Part shown: one piece after another, positions 43,476-51,742 of the stretch
Numbering within the stretch: the first letter of the stretch is position 1
Layout: every line of letters starts with the position of its first letter
Source: Shewanella algae
Lineage (GTDB): Bacteria > Pseudomonadota > Gammaproteobacteria > Enterobacterales > Shewanellaceae
DNA: 64,000 bases
Reading direction: 5' to 3'
Assembly (NCBI RefSeq): GCF_009183365.2
Contig: NZ_CP068230.1
Location: 817,001-881,000 of the forward strand
Translations under genes and position numbers: made by a program
Notes under the pieces: model-generated
What the model saw: the letters and a program-made list of their open reading frames with translations, nothing else
Told to the model about the DNA's origin: nothing
Database searches by the model: none

Positions 43476-45353
43476 ATGGACAAATCCTTAGAGAAACAAC
43501 TCGGTCGCTGGCTCAAAGCGCAGCAATCTGCCTGTGGCCCCTTCCTTAAACTCTCTGTGTTGTTGGGCGTGCTCAACGGCTTGGCGCTGGTGGGCCAGGC
43601 CTGGGTGCTGGCCACTGTGTTGCAGGGGCTAATCATCAACGAGCTAGAGAGGCAGGCATTTATTCCGCATATGTTGGCCTTTGCCACTCTGGTGTTGCTG
43701 CGAGCGGTTATCGCTTGGCTCAGGGAGCGAGTCAGCTTTGAGGCTGGCAGACGCCTTAGAGAGCAGATGCGTGCCGCCGTGCTCAATAAGCTTGAGCGTC
43801 TGGGGCCGGCCTTTGTCAATGGCAAGCCTGTCGGCAGCTGGGCCAGTATAGTGCTGGAACAGATAGAAGACTTGCAGGATTTCTACGGCCGTTACCTGCC
43901 GCAGATGAGCCTGGCGGCCTTTATTCCGCTGATCATCTTGGTATGTGTTTTCCCCATCAACTGGGCCGGTGGCCTGATTTTGCTCGGCACTGCTCCCCTT
44001 ATTCCACTGTTTATGGTTTTGGTCGGCATGGGCGCCGCCGATGCCAACCGCAAGCATTTCAGTGCATTGCAGCAATTGAGCGGCCACTTTATGGATCGCC
44101 TCAAGGCTTTGCCGACACTCAAGCTTTTCTATCGCGCTGAAGCGGAGCAGCGCGCCATAGGCAAGGCCTCGGAAGACTTTCGTGAGCGTACCATGGCAGT
44201 GCTCAGAATGGCGTTTCTCAGCTCCGCCGTGCTGGAGTTTTTCGCCGCGGTATCCATCGCCATTTTGGCGGTGTATTTCGGCTTCAGTTATCTGGGGCAC
44301 CTGGACTTTGGCCATTACGGCATGGGTATCAGCCTGTTTACCGGGATGTTTGTACTGATTTTGGCACCAGAGTTTTATCAGCCGCTGCGCGACATGGGCA
44401 CTCACTACCATGCCAAGGCCCAGGCGGTAGGCGCCGCCGAATCCTTGATGGCACTGCTGGAATTGCCTGAGCCACTCAAGCGTGGCGAACAGCCCCTCTC
44501 CGGTGAGAGCATTGAACTGCAGGCCAGGGATCTCAAGGTGTTGAGCATAGACGGCGTGCCTTTACTGGGGCCGCTGAGTTTTAGCTTAGCGGCGGGCGAG
44601 AAGTTGGCCTTGGTGGGCCCGAGTGGCGCCGGTAAAACCAGCCTGCTCAACGCTCTGCTGGGGTTTCTGCCCTATGAGGGCAGCTTAAAGCTCAATGGTA
44701 TTGAACTGGCCGAGCTGGATCCTGCCGCCTGGCGCAGCCGTATCGCCTGGCTTGGCCAGAATCCTCAGCTGTTCCACGGCACCATCGCCGATAATCTGCG
44801 CCTCGGCCAGCCCGAGCTGACCGAGGCGCAATTGTGGGATTATCTGCAACAGGCCAAGGTGGCCGACTATGTTCGCGCCTTGCCGGATGGGCTGGCGCAT
44901 CAATTGGATGAATACAGCGGAGGCCTGTCTGTGGGGCAAGCGCAGCGGCTGGCTTTGGCCCGTGCCCTTGGGCGTCAGGCGCAGCTGTTTATGCTCGATG
45001 AGCCCAGCGCCAGCCTCGATAGCCAGAGTGAACAACTGGTGCTTAGTGCGCTGTGGCAGGCGATGGCAGGCAAGAGCTGCATGATGGTGACCCACAGATT
45101 GGATCAACTGGATCGGATGGACAGAGTCCTGGTGCTGGATCAGGGAAAACTGGTGCAGCAGGGCACCTTTGCCGAGCTCAAAGCGCAGCCGGGCTTACTG
45201 GCACAGATGTTGGATGAGCTGCCGCTGGCGGTCTCCCTCGATGATACGTCAAAGGCATCGGCGCCGCCGATTGCCGCGGCCACTGAGGCGGAAGCCGGGG
45301 CAGACTCAAAACCCGCGTCTGAGTCAAAACCAGAGTCAGGGGAGGAGCGCTGA
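43476..45353 (+). CDS. cydD: CydD, half of the heterodimeric thiol ABC exporter
   Basis: A 625-residue ABC half-transporter: six membrane spans (about 15-320), then the ATPase with Walker A GPSGAGKTS, signature YSGGLSVGQAQR and Walker B LFMLDEPSASLDS. CydDC moves reduced glutathione and cysteine, and has more recently been shown to handle haem, to the periplasm; it is needed to assemble cytochrome bd. The protein ends in an Ala/Glu/Ser-rich tail (about 585-625). The cydC start lies one base after its stop. Confidence 0.92.
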   Translation: MDKSLEKQLGRWLKAQQSACGPFLKLSVLLGVLNGLALVGQAWVLATVLQGLIINELERQAFIPHMLAFATLVLLRAVIAWLRERVSFEAGRRLREQMRAAVLNKLERLGPAFVNGKPVGSWASIVLEQIEDLQDFYGRYLPQMSLAAFIPLIILVCVFPINWAGGLILLGTAPLIPLFMVLVGMGAADANRKHFSALQQLSGHFMDRLKALPTLKLFYRAEAEQRAIGKASEDFRERTMAVLRMAFLSSAVLEFFAAVSIAILAVYFGFSYLGHLDFGHYGMGISLFTGMFVLILAPEFYQPLRDMGTHYHAKAQAVGAAESLMALLELPEPLKRGEQPLSGESIELQARDLKVLSIDGVPLLGPLSFSLAAGEKLALVGPSGAGKTSLLNALLGFLPYEGSLKLNGIELAELDPAAWRSRIAWLGQNPQLFHGTIADNLRLGQPELTEAQLWDYLQQAKVADYVRALPDGLAHQLDEYSGGLSVGQAQRLALARALGRQAQLFMLDEPSASLDSQSEQLVLSALWQAMAGKSCMMVTHRLDQLDRMDRVLVLDQGKLVQQGTFAELKAQPGLLAQMLDELPLAVSLDDTSKASAPPIAAATEAEAGADSKPASESKPESGEER

Positions 45354-45354
45354 G

Positions 45355-47100
45355 ATGAAGCTGTTACTGCCCTTTATCCGGCTGTTCCGCCGCCAGTCGT
45401 TGATGATGTTTGTCGGCCTGCTGCTGACAGTAACGACCCTAATGGCCGGTATTGGCCTGTTGTCGCTCTCCGGCTGGTTCTTATCTGCTACGGCAGTGGC
45501 CGGTCTGGCTCTGGCAACGGCGGAAACCTTCAACTACTTTACTCCGGCGGGCGGGGTGCGTTTCCTCTCCATTGCCCGCACGGCAAGCCGCTACGGTGAA
45601 AGGCTGGCTACCCATGAGGCCACTTTCAGGATCCTGACCGATCTCAGGCTGTGGGCCTGGCGCTCTTTGCTGCCTTTGAGTGAACGCAATCTATCCGGGA
45701 TGCGCCGCGGCGATCTGCTCAACCGTTTGGTGGCCGATATCGACACGCTAGATCACCTGTATCTGAGGTTGTTGACGCCGCTGACTGCCTTCTTGCTGAT
45801 GTTGTTGGCATTGACCACCTTTATCGGTTGGTTTGATCTCAACTTGGCCATCCTGCTTTGTACTGGCCTCTTGCTCAGTTGGTTGTTGTTGCCGAGTGTG
45901 TTTTATCTGCTTGGCAGGCAGCCCGGGCGCGAGTTGATTGAAGCGCGGCGCAGCTACCGGGTACGGCTGCTGGAGTGGTTGTCCGGCCAGGCAGAGCTGA
46001 GTTTGTTTTCCGATGCCAAAGACGGCGCTGCTGAAAGCTTTCGGGCGGAACTCGACCGCGCCGAGCAGAGCTGGTTTGCCAGTCAGAAGGCGATGGCGGC
46101 GATCACCGGCCTGAGCCAGGCCATGTTGATCCTCTGTCACGGCTTGTTGGTGTTGCTGTTGCTTTGGTTTGCCGCCGCTGGTGTTGGGCCGGCCGTGCCT
46201 CCCGGGCCTTTGCTGGCCATGGTTTTGTTTGCCACTCTGGCCTGTATCGAGATGATGATGCCGCTGGCCGGCGCCTTTCAACATCTGTCTTCTGTGCTCT
46301 TGGCCGCCAAGCGGGTGTCCGAGCTGACAGAGCAGCGCTCTGACATTGAATTCCCTGCCGTCTCGGCAGCCATGCCCGAGAGCGGCGCCCTTATCATCAA
46401 AGATGTGCATTTCGGTTACACAGATACCCAGCCAGTGCTGCAGGGCTTGTCGCTGCAGGTCTCGGCGGGCAGCAAGGTGGCGCTCCTTGGGAAAACCGGC
46501 TCGGGTAAGTCCAGCCTGCTGGCCTTGATAACCCGTCAGTGGCAGCCGCAGCAGGGGGAGATACTGCTGGGCGGCGTGCCTGTGGCCTCCTTGGATGAAA
46601 AGACCTTGCGGGCTTCCATGACAGTGGTCAGTCAGCGGGTACAATTGCTCAGCGCCAGTCTCAGAGATAACCTGCAGCTGGCCTTGCCGGAAAAAGTCAC
46701 TGATGACACGCTAGCCGAGGTGCTGCGCCAGGTTGGGCTGGAGGGGCTGCTTGAGGGCGAGGGGCTCAATGCCTGGATAGGTGAGGGCGGGCGTCAGCTA
46801 TCCGGTGGTGAGCAGCGCCGGATCGGCGTGGCTCGTGCATTGCTGCGGGATGCGCCATTGCTGCTGCTTGATGAGCCCACAGAGGGGCTTGATCGGCGTA
46901 CCGAGCAGGAGATCCTCAAGTTGCTGCTGCAGTTTGCCAAAGATAAGACGCTGGTGATGATAAGCCATCGCTTAACCGGTATGGCGCAGATGGATGCCAT
47001 TCACCTGTTGGATGAAGGCAAGATAGTGTCCAGTGGCAGCCATGAGCAACTGCTGCAGGAGTCGACCGCCTACAGCGCCCTGTATCAGAGGTTACATTGA
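45355..47100 (+). CDS. cydC: CydC, second half of the heterodimeric thiol ABC exporter
   Basis: A 581-residue ABC half-transporter with six spans and ATPase motifs GKTGSGKSS, LSGGEQRR and LLLLDEPTEGLD. ATG 45355 (MKLLLPFIRLFRRQS) is the family start and has GGGGAGGAG upstream; the longer open frame back to 45169 runs inside cydD in another frame and is not real. It partners CydD; no cydAB genes are in the window. Confidence 0.92.
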   Translation: MKLLLPFIRLFRRQSLMMFVGLLLTVTTLMAGIGLLSLSGWFLSATAVAGLALATAETFNYFTPAGGVRFLSIARTASRYGERLATHEATFRILTDLRLWAWRSLLPLSERNLSGMRRGDLLNRLVADIDTLDHLYLRLLTPLTAFLLMLLALTTFIGWFDLNLAILLCTGLLLSWLLLPSVFYLLGRQPGRELIEARRSYRVRLLEWLSGQAELSLFSDAKDGAAESFRAELDRAEQSWFASQKAMAAITGLSQAMLILCHGLLVLLLLWFAAAGVGPAVPPGPLLAMVLFATLACIEMMMPLAGAFQHLSSVLLAAKRVSELTEQRSDIEFPAVSAAMPESGALIIKDVHFGYTDTQPVLQGLSLQVSAGSKVALLGKTGSGKSSLLALITRQWQPQQGEILLGGVPVASLDEKTLRASMTVVSQRVQLLSASLRDNLQLALPEKVTDDTLAEVLRQVGLEGLLEGEGLNAWIGEGGRQLSGGEQRRIGVARALLRDAPLLLLDEPTEGLDRRTEQEILKLLLQFAKDKTLVMISHRLTGMAQMDAIHLLDEGKIVSSGSHEQLLQESTAYSALYQRLH

Positions 47101-47116
47101 GCCGCAGAGGTTCAAA

Positions 47117-47152
47117 AAAAGACTCAAGAAGATACTCAAAAAGAGGCTCAAG
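47117..47152. repeat. Three imperfect repeats of about 12 bases (AAGACTCAAG-like)
   Basis: Successive units AAAGACTCAAG, AAGATACTCAA and AAAGAGGCTCAAG lie just after cydC and before its terminator. The significance is unclear. Confidence 0.45.
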
Positions 47153-47163
47153 TTAGCTTATTC

Positions 47164-47189
47164 AAAGGGATGCATCGGCATCCCTTTTT
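47164..47189 (+). terminator. Terminator of cydDC
   Basis: A 10-bp stem AAAGGGATGC/GCATCCCTTT, loop ATCG, then TTT. Confidence 0.8.
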
Positions 47190-47252
47190 CTTTGAAAGCG
47201 CTAAATTCTCGCCTGGATCACAGATCCCATAAGGGTTCAAAGTCAGAATAGA

Positions 47253-47274
47253 GTTATTGGCATATGCCAATAAC
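47253..47274. promoter_or_regulatory. Perfect 22-bp palindrome before the DUF134 gene
   Basis: Both halves are GTTATTGGCAT read inwards from each strand, with no spacer and no mismatch. It ends 16 bases before the DUF134 start codon, just ahead of its ribosome binding site. DUF134 proteins carry a helix-turn-helix of the sigma-70 region 4 type, so autoregulation is a natural inference. Confidence 0.75.
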
Positions 47275-47290
47275 CAATAAGGATACTCCC

Positions 47291-47581
47291 ATGCCCAGAC
47301 CCAGAAAATGCCGTCGCCTGCAGCATGGCACGCCCTGCCGCTTCTACAAACCCAACGGCATTCCGGCCTCAGCCCTGGAGGCGGTCGCCTTGGCAGCCGA
47401 TGAGTTTGAGGCCCTGGCGCTAGCCGACTTTCGCGGTCTGGCGCAACAAGAGGCCGCCGAGCAGATGGGGATATCCAGACAGACCTTTGGCAACTTGATT
47501 AAGCAGGCACGCCATAAGCTGGCCAAGGCCCTGATAGAGGGACAGATGCTGGAGTTGCCCCACACTGAGGAGCAGAGATGA
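47291..47581 (+). CDS. DUF134 family helix-turn-helix protein
   Basis: A 96-residue DUF134 protein: MPRPRKCRRLQHGTPCRFYKPNGIP start, the conserved DEFEALALADFRGLAQQEAAEQMG segment, and a helix-turn-helix in ISRQTFGNLIKQARHKLAKALI. AAGGA 7 bases before ATG 47291 sets the start; the frame opens at 47264 without a signal. Its stop overlaps the next gene by 4 bases. The two genes commonly travel together and DUF134 is probably their regulator. Confidence 0.85.
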   Translation: MPRPRKCRRLQHGTPCRFYKPNGIPASALEAVALAADEFEALALADFRGLAQQEAAEQMGISRQTFGNLIKQARHKLAKALIEGQMLELPHTEEQR

Positions 47582-48150
47582 TAGTGATACCCTTGAGCCG
47601 GGGCCGCTTGGCCGGGCATTTTACCAAGGCCAAAGAACTGGCCTTTTATGATAACCACCATAACCACTGTTTTACCCTGGATAACCCGGCAGCCGCAGGC
47701 GGTAACTGCGCCGCCAAAAAGGCGATGCTGCAACTTATCAAGGACAAAGGTGGCCGCATTGTGTTGGTGGATCAAATCGGCGAGCGAATGTTGGGTAAGC
47801 TGCTCGATGGCGGCATCAGCGTTTGTCGGCCCGCTAAAGAGAACAGCGATATCGCCGCTTTGCTGGTTGCGGCCAGCGATATTCAGTTACGGCTGACCAA
47901 TGCCGCGGCTGGACGTCCGTCACTCAAACATCAAGCCAAAGGAGGTTGTGGTGGCGGCTGTGGTTGCCATGGTCATAATGAAACCGGCGCAGCTTGTCAT
48001 GGTGATGATCATGGCCATGAAGCGGAAGCGAAAGGCGGTTGTGGCGGCTGTGGCTGTAAGAGCCGCTCCGACGCCAAACTAAAACCTCTTGGTGACCCGT
48101 TAAACCAACAAGGCAAGTTGAGTTACGCAGGCTTCAGGCCTTTGCGATAA
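47578..48150 (+). CDS. Dinitrogenase iron-molybdenum cofactor-binding domain protein (NifX/NifB-C type) with Cys/His-rich tail
   Basis: A 190-residue protein. Residues 1-110 form the NifX/NafY-type cofactor domain (MIVIPLSRGRLAGHFTKAKE; LVDQIGERMLGKLLDGGISV). From about 121 a metal-binding tail follows, with Cys at 124, 128, 130, 140, 155, 158 and 160 and His at 131, 133, 141, 145 and 147. No nif gene is in the window, so nitrogenase is unlikely; it may carry an Fe-S or Mo/Fe cluster or store metal. It is translationally coupled to the DUF134 gene (ATGA overlap). Confidence 0.85.
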   Translation: MIVIPLSRGRLAGHFTKAKELAFYDNHHNHCFTLDNPAAAGGNCAAKKAMLQLIKDKGGRIVLVDQIGERMLGKLLDGGISVCRPAKENSDIAALLVAASDIQLRLTNAAAGRPSLKHQAKGGCGGGCGCHGHNETGAACHGDDHGHEAEAKGGCGGCGCKSRSDAKLKPLGDPLNQQGKLSYAGFRPLR

Positions 48151-48173
48151 AGCCATCTACAAAAATAGAAACA

Positions 48174-48200
48174 AGAGTGCCGGCAGTAAGCCGGCACTCT
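48174..48200. terminator. Terminator between convergent genes
   Basis: An 11-bp perfect stem AGAGTGCCGGC/GCCGGCACTCT with a 5-base loop and short T-rich flanks on both sides. Confidence 0.75.
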
Positions 48201-48237
48201 TCTGCCCAAAACCTTGGGTTAGCAAAGTCTTGCGCTA

Positions 48238-49536
48238 TCAATCATCCAGGCGGCACTGGCTCAGCAGTTCGCCACTTAAGCGGCATTCCAGGTCGACCCT
48301 CTTGCCGATATGGGGCTTGAGGCTGTCGTCGCTGGCCTTATAACCCCAGAGGCTGGCGCCTTGGCCGTCATCATTGACCAAGCCCTTGAGCTCTATGTCC
48401 GCTTCCTGCACCTCAGGTTCAATTTCCATTACCAGGAATTGGCCATTTTGCTCTGATCCTTCAACCTGTACCCAGGTGCCGTTGATGCTGGCTTGGTTCA
48501 AACCATCTTCAAAGCGGGTCTGAGGCGTCAGTGTCAACACTATGCCGTTGATGCTGAATACACCGGCCTCATACACTGCCTTGCCTTCAACCTCGAAGCC
48601 GTGGCCCGCAATTACAGGAGGCTGACTCTGTTTCTCAAATTCAATTTCGGTGGCCTTCAGCTCTTGAGTATCGTCTTGCCACAGGCCTTCCACATCGACC
48701 AAGGCACCGGGTTTGAGATCGGCAACAGTGCCATCTTCAAAGAGAGTCTTGCCATCCAGTGTCACTTGCCATTTTTGGTTCAGGGTAAAGCGGGTTTGCA
48801 ACTCGTTGACCCAGGTAACCTGACCTTCGAGTTCCACCTCAGTGCCGTTGTCCAAATCCGGGGCGCGTTCGACTTCCACTTCAGAAGCCAGTAATACTTC
48901 ACCCTGATATTGACCTTCAACTTCTACCCAGGAACCATTGGCCAGTGTGCCTTCTACCTGCACGGCATTGGCACCATAGTCCACCTGCATGCTACCGATA
49001 TAGAACTGCTTCAGATGGGTGTCCAGCTTGCTTACCCGGCCTTCAACTTCCATCTCTTGCCTGTCATTGTCGATAGCAAAATAGGTGGCCTTGAACTGGT
49101 TATCACTCAGGTTATAACCACTGATCTCAACTATGTCGCCGGCCTTAATTTTACTTATGTCCAGCCCTGTCACCCGGTAGCCGGCCACAACAGCCTGCTC
49201 GCCATCAATAGCGCTCACCGGGGAAACCAGCACAGGGTCATAATCCACGCTGGTGGCACTGCTGCCATCTGTGTTGATGTTGAGCTGCATACCGGGTTTC
49301 AGCTCGGCGACACTGGCCTTGGTTTCATTGATTTCAACACTGGCCCGGGCCGCCGGGATTGCTACACCATTGACCCAGAGCTTATCCGTATCGACCTTTT
49401 GCAGGGTACCTTGGATAGTCTTGGCCAAAGTGGAAACCGGCGGTTGGGGATCGGGATTGTTCGGCTCATTGGAGTCTGAACCGCCACAGGCGCTCAGTCC
49501 GGCAACGAGAGGAACCAGCCATATGCTTCTTTGCAT
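48238..49536 (-). CDS. DUF5666 multi-repeat lipoprotein
   Basis: A 432-residue outer-surface or periplasmic lipoprotein: lipobox LSAC (Cys17), a Pro/Asn linker, then about five repeats of a small OB-like domain of the DUF5666 type. Each repeat opens with a GxVxxxD pattern (IQGTLQKVDTDKLWVNGVAI; VEGRVSKLDTHLKQFYIG; LEGQVTWVNELQTRFTL; VEGKAVYEAGVFSINGIVL). The product is acidic. Function unknown. AAGGAG 6 bases before ATG 49536 fixes the start; the frame is open to 49851. Confidence 0.8.
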   Translation of the reverse strand: MQRSIWLVPLVAGLSACGGSDSNEPNNPDPQPPVSTLAKTIQGTLQKVDTDKLWVNGVAIPAARASVEINETKASVAELKPGMQLNINTDGSSATSVDYDPVLVSPVSAIDGEQAVVAGYRVTGLDISKIKAGDIVEISGYNLSDNQFKATYFAIDNDRQEMEVEGRVSKLDTHLKQFYIGSMQVDYGANAVQVEGTLANGSWVEVEGQYQGEVLLASEVEVERAPDLDNGTEVELEGQVTWVNELQTRFTLNQKWQVTLDGKTLFEDGTVADLKPGALVDVEGLWQDDTQELKATEIEFEKQSQPPVIAGHGFEVEGKAVYEAGVFSINGIVLTLTPQTRFEDGLNQASINGTWVQVEGSEQNGQFLVMEIEPEVQEADIELKGLVNDDGQGASLWGYKASDDSLKPHIGKRVDLECRLSGELLSQCRLDD

Positions 49537-49943
49537 TCTGTTCTCCTTAGGGTCATGGATTTCAAAAACGGCGGCAGAATAAACAACTGCAGATGAGGCC
49601 AAGATGAGGAGGGAATTAAACTTTGTTAATAATCGGGTGTTGCCGTTAATAAATAGCGGGTTACTGTGAAAATCCCCGTGCTGTAGTGGTTTTTTTTCTG
49701 AAGCGGTTATGGGAATAAATCTCCCATATTGGCCGCAATTGAGGCACAAACATGCGGTTGCAGCGCAATCAATGCGCTTTGATGTTTTTTGCCTTGTAGG
49801 AGCCAGGCTTTTATCCCGTAGGAAAACATTAATAGCTAAAAAAGAGAACAAGTTACTACTTGGCTCAACACCTTTTTATGGCTAAAGTTATCTGTATTAG
49901 GAAAGTCGTGACAATGATGTCCACCCTCAATCAGGAAGATACT
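49537..49943. other. Intergenic region between the DUF5666 lipoprotein and the L7/L12-like gene
   Basis: About 400 AT-rich bases carrying divergent promoters. It contains a T8 run and a short hairpin ATGGGA/TCCCAT near 49,709-49,727. No gene or RNA is recognised. Confidence 0.5.
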
Positions 49944-50207
49944 ATGAACCCTACCAAAGAAAGCTCCTTGGATTTGGAAGTGATCAGTTTGCTGGAAGAC
50001 AAGCAAAAGATTCTTGCAATTAAACACCTGCGTGAACGTGAGAACTTGAGCCTAAAAGAGGCAAAGAGGAAGGTGGAAGACTATTTGCAGGGGCATCCGG
50101 AACTGGAATTGGCCGACCAAGAGCCGGGGAGCGGCAATGCAATGGTCTGGATAGTGCTGGTGGCATTGGCCGCAGCGGCAGCCTTGGCAGTTTCTACTCA
50201 GCTGTAG
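49944..50207 (+). CDS. Small membrane protein with L7/L12-like C-terminal motif
   Basis: An 87-residue protein. Residues about 15-48 (SLLEDKQKILAIKHLRERENLSLKEAKRKVEDYL) follow the pattern of the ribosomal L7/L12 C-terminal domain (K-I-x-IK-x-R-x-x-x-x-L-x-LKEAK-x-x-V), and residues about 65-85 are a single membrane helix (AMVWIVLVALAAAAALAVS). Such anchored mini-L7/L12 proteins are known from many genomes but have no established role. AGGAAG 5 bases before ATG 49944 decides among several in-frame starts. Confidence 0.72.
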   Translation: MNPTKESSLDLEVISLLEDKQKILAIKHLRERENLSLKEAKRKVEDYLQGHPELELADQEPGSGNAMVWIVLVALAAAAALAVSTQL

Positions 50208-50272
50208 GCTTTGAAATATCTCTACTTCTGGCCGCTAAAATCCAAGTTTTTTTAAACTTTCCTCATTTCTAG

Positions 50273-50306
50273 GCAAAGAGAATTGAATTTTTCCAATTCT
50301 CTTTGC
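50273..50306. terminator. Long AT-rich hairpin between the L7/L12-like gene and the symporter
   Basis: A 13-bp perfect stem GCAAAGAGAATTG/CAATTCTCTTTGC and an 8-base loop, followed by ATCTTTT on the plus strand. It is probably the terminator of the preceding gene; it could also be a leader hairpin of the symporter. Confidence 0.6.
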
Positions 50307-50437
50307 ATCTTTTGCCATTTTTGACTAATTGTTGAGCCTGAGTCGAGAAAACTCACGGAAGCGATTGGCTTGAATGTGGTACCTTTGCCCGCTTTGATTT
50401 TGACAAGATGACGCCCTTGTGCGGCGGGGACATAACA

Positions 50438-51667
50438 ATGAATAACAAACACTGGATTGGCAATATCGGCGTGCAAGTCGTGATTGCCATGTTTTTGGGG
50501 GCGGCTGTCGGCTGGTGGTTGGGCAAAGATGCCAGCATGTTTGCTCCACTGGGGACTATTTTTATCCATCTAATCAAGATGCTGGTCATTCCTCTGGTAT
50601 TGGTGGCCATCATCTCCGGTGCCGCCAGCCTGGGGGATACGCCATCGGCGGGGAAAATCGGTCTCGGAACATTCGGCTTCTTTATTGTGACTTCGGGCAT
50701 TGCCGTGGCGATGGCATTGGCGCTGGGAAACCTTTTTGAACCGGGCAAGGGTGTTGATTTTACCGCTCACAGTATGACGGATCTGATGGAGGTCACCAAG
50801 GAGCAGGGCGATCTCCCCGGGGTGATGGATACCTTCATCGGCATGATACCGACCAATGTGTTTGAGTCGCTGACAGGCGGCAATATTCTGCAGATCCTGG
50901 TGTTCAGTATCTTCTTCGGCATAGCACTGACCAAGGTCAAGGGCGATGGTGCCAAGCCGATCCTCGGCGCGCTCAACGCCATCACGGAGGCCATGGTATG
51001 GATGATCAACTGTGTGATGCTGGTGGCCCCCATAGGCGTATTCGGTCTGATGGCTGACTCAGTCGGCACCTTTGGTTTTGAAGCCCTGGAGGTGGTATTT
51101 AAACTGTTCATCGTCTTCGTTGGGGCAATTTTGATTTATGGTTTCATCTTCTTCCCCTTGGTGGTGCAACTGTTTTCCAAGGTGTCGGCGGCACGCTTTA
51201 TCAGTGCAATGAAAAAGCCCCAGGTCATGGCGCTGTCCACAGCTTCCTCCATGGCAACCTTGCCGGTGAATATGGAAACCTGTGAGCAGGAGTTGAAAGT
51301 CTCAAAAGCCACGGCTTCTTTCGTATTGCCGTTGGGCGCCACCATCAATATGAGCGGCAACGCCATCTATTATGGTTTGGTCGCCATGTTTTTTGCCCAA
51401 ATGTATAACATTGATCTGAGCCTTGCCGCCTATGCGGCTATCATCTTCACCTCTACCTTGGGCGCTATTGGCCAGGCCGGGGTGCCGGGACCTTCTTTCC
51501 TGGTGGTGGCCGTATTACTGGCGGCCAAGATCCCTATTGATGGACTGCCACTGCTGTTTGCCCTCGACCGGGTATTTGACATGATACGTACATCGCTGAA
51601 TATTACCGGCGATGCAGCCTGCGCTCTGGTGATGGACAACTTTTGTCCCGAGGAAGCCAAGAGCTGA
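50438..51667 (+). CDS. Dicarboxylate/amino acid:cation symporter (DAACS family)
   Basis: A 409-residue inner-membrane carrier of the glutamate/aspartate/C4-dicarboxylate symporter family: eight spans, the re-entrant loop HP1 (MALSTASSMATLPVNMETCE), the NMD-like motif NMSGNAIYYG and HP2 (TSTLGAIGQAGVPGP), then RTSLNITGDAACALVMDNF. The Ser-rich HP1 and the Asp in the last span fit amino-acid transport such as glutamate or aspartate. GGGGA 7 bases before ATG 50438 sets the start. Confidence 0.9.
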   Translation: MNNKHWIGNIGVQVVIAMFLGAAVGWWLGKDASMFAPLGTIFIHLIKMLVIPLVLVAIISGAASLGDTPSAGKIGLGTFGFFIVTSGIAVAMALALGNLFEPGKGVDFTAHSMTDLMEVTKEQGDLPGVMDTFIGMIPTNVFESLTGGNILQILVFSIFFGIALTKVKGDGAKPILGALNAITEAMVWMINCVMLVAPIGVFGLMADSVGTFGFEALEVVFKLFIVFVGAILIYGFIFFPLVVQLFSKVSAARFISAMKKPQVMALSTASSMATLPVNMETCEQELKVSKATASFVLPLGATINMSGNAIYYGLVAMFFAQMYNIDLSLAAYAAIIFTSTLGAIGQAGVPGPSFLVVAVLLAAKIPIDGLPLLFALDRVFDMIRTSLNITGDAACALVMDNFCPEEAKS

Positions 51668-51699
51668 TAGCGTGAGTTTGTTTGCCGCGAGCAGGTAAT

Positions 51700-51730
51700 A
51701 AAAAGCCAGGAAACTATTCCTGGCTTTTTT
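51700..51730. terminator. Bidirectional terminator between symporter and putA
   Basis: A 13-bp perfect stem AAAAAGCCAGGAA/TTCCTGGCTTTTT and a 4-base loop with T tracts on both strands. Confidence 0.88.
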
Positions 51731-51742
51731 CATGGGTGGAGA

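Noticed and set aside
45169..45354. N-terminal extension of cydC inside cydD
   Set aside because: It overlaps cydD in another frame and is Arg-rich without homology; ATG 45355 has a strong ribosome binding site and gives the normal CydC start.
49537..49851. 105-residue N-terminal extension of the DUF5666 lipoprotein
   Set aside because: The lipobox signal begins at 49536 with AAGGAG just upstream; the extension would bury it.
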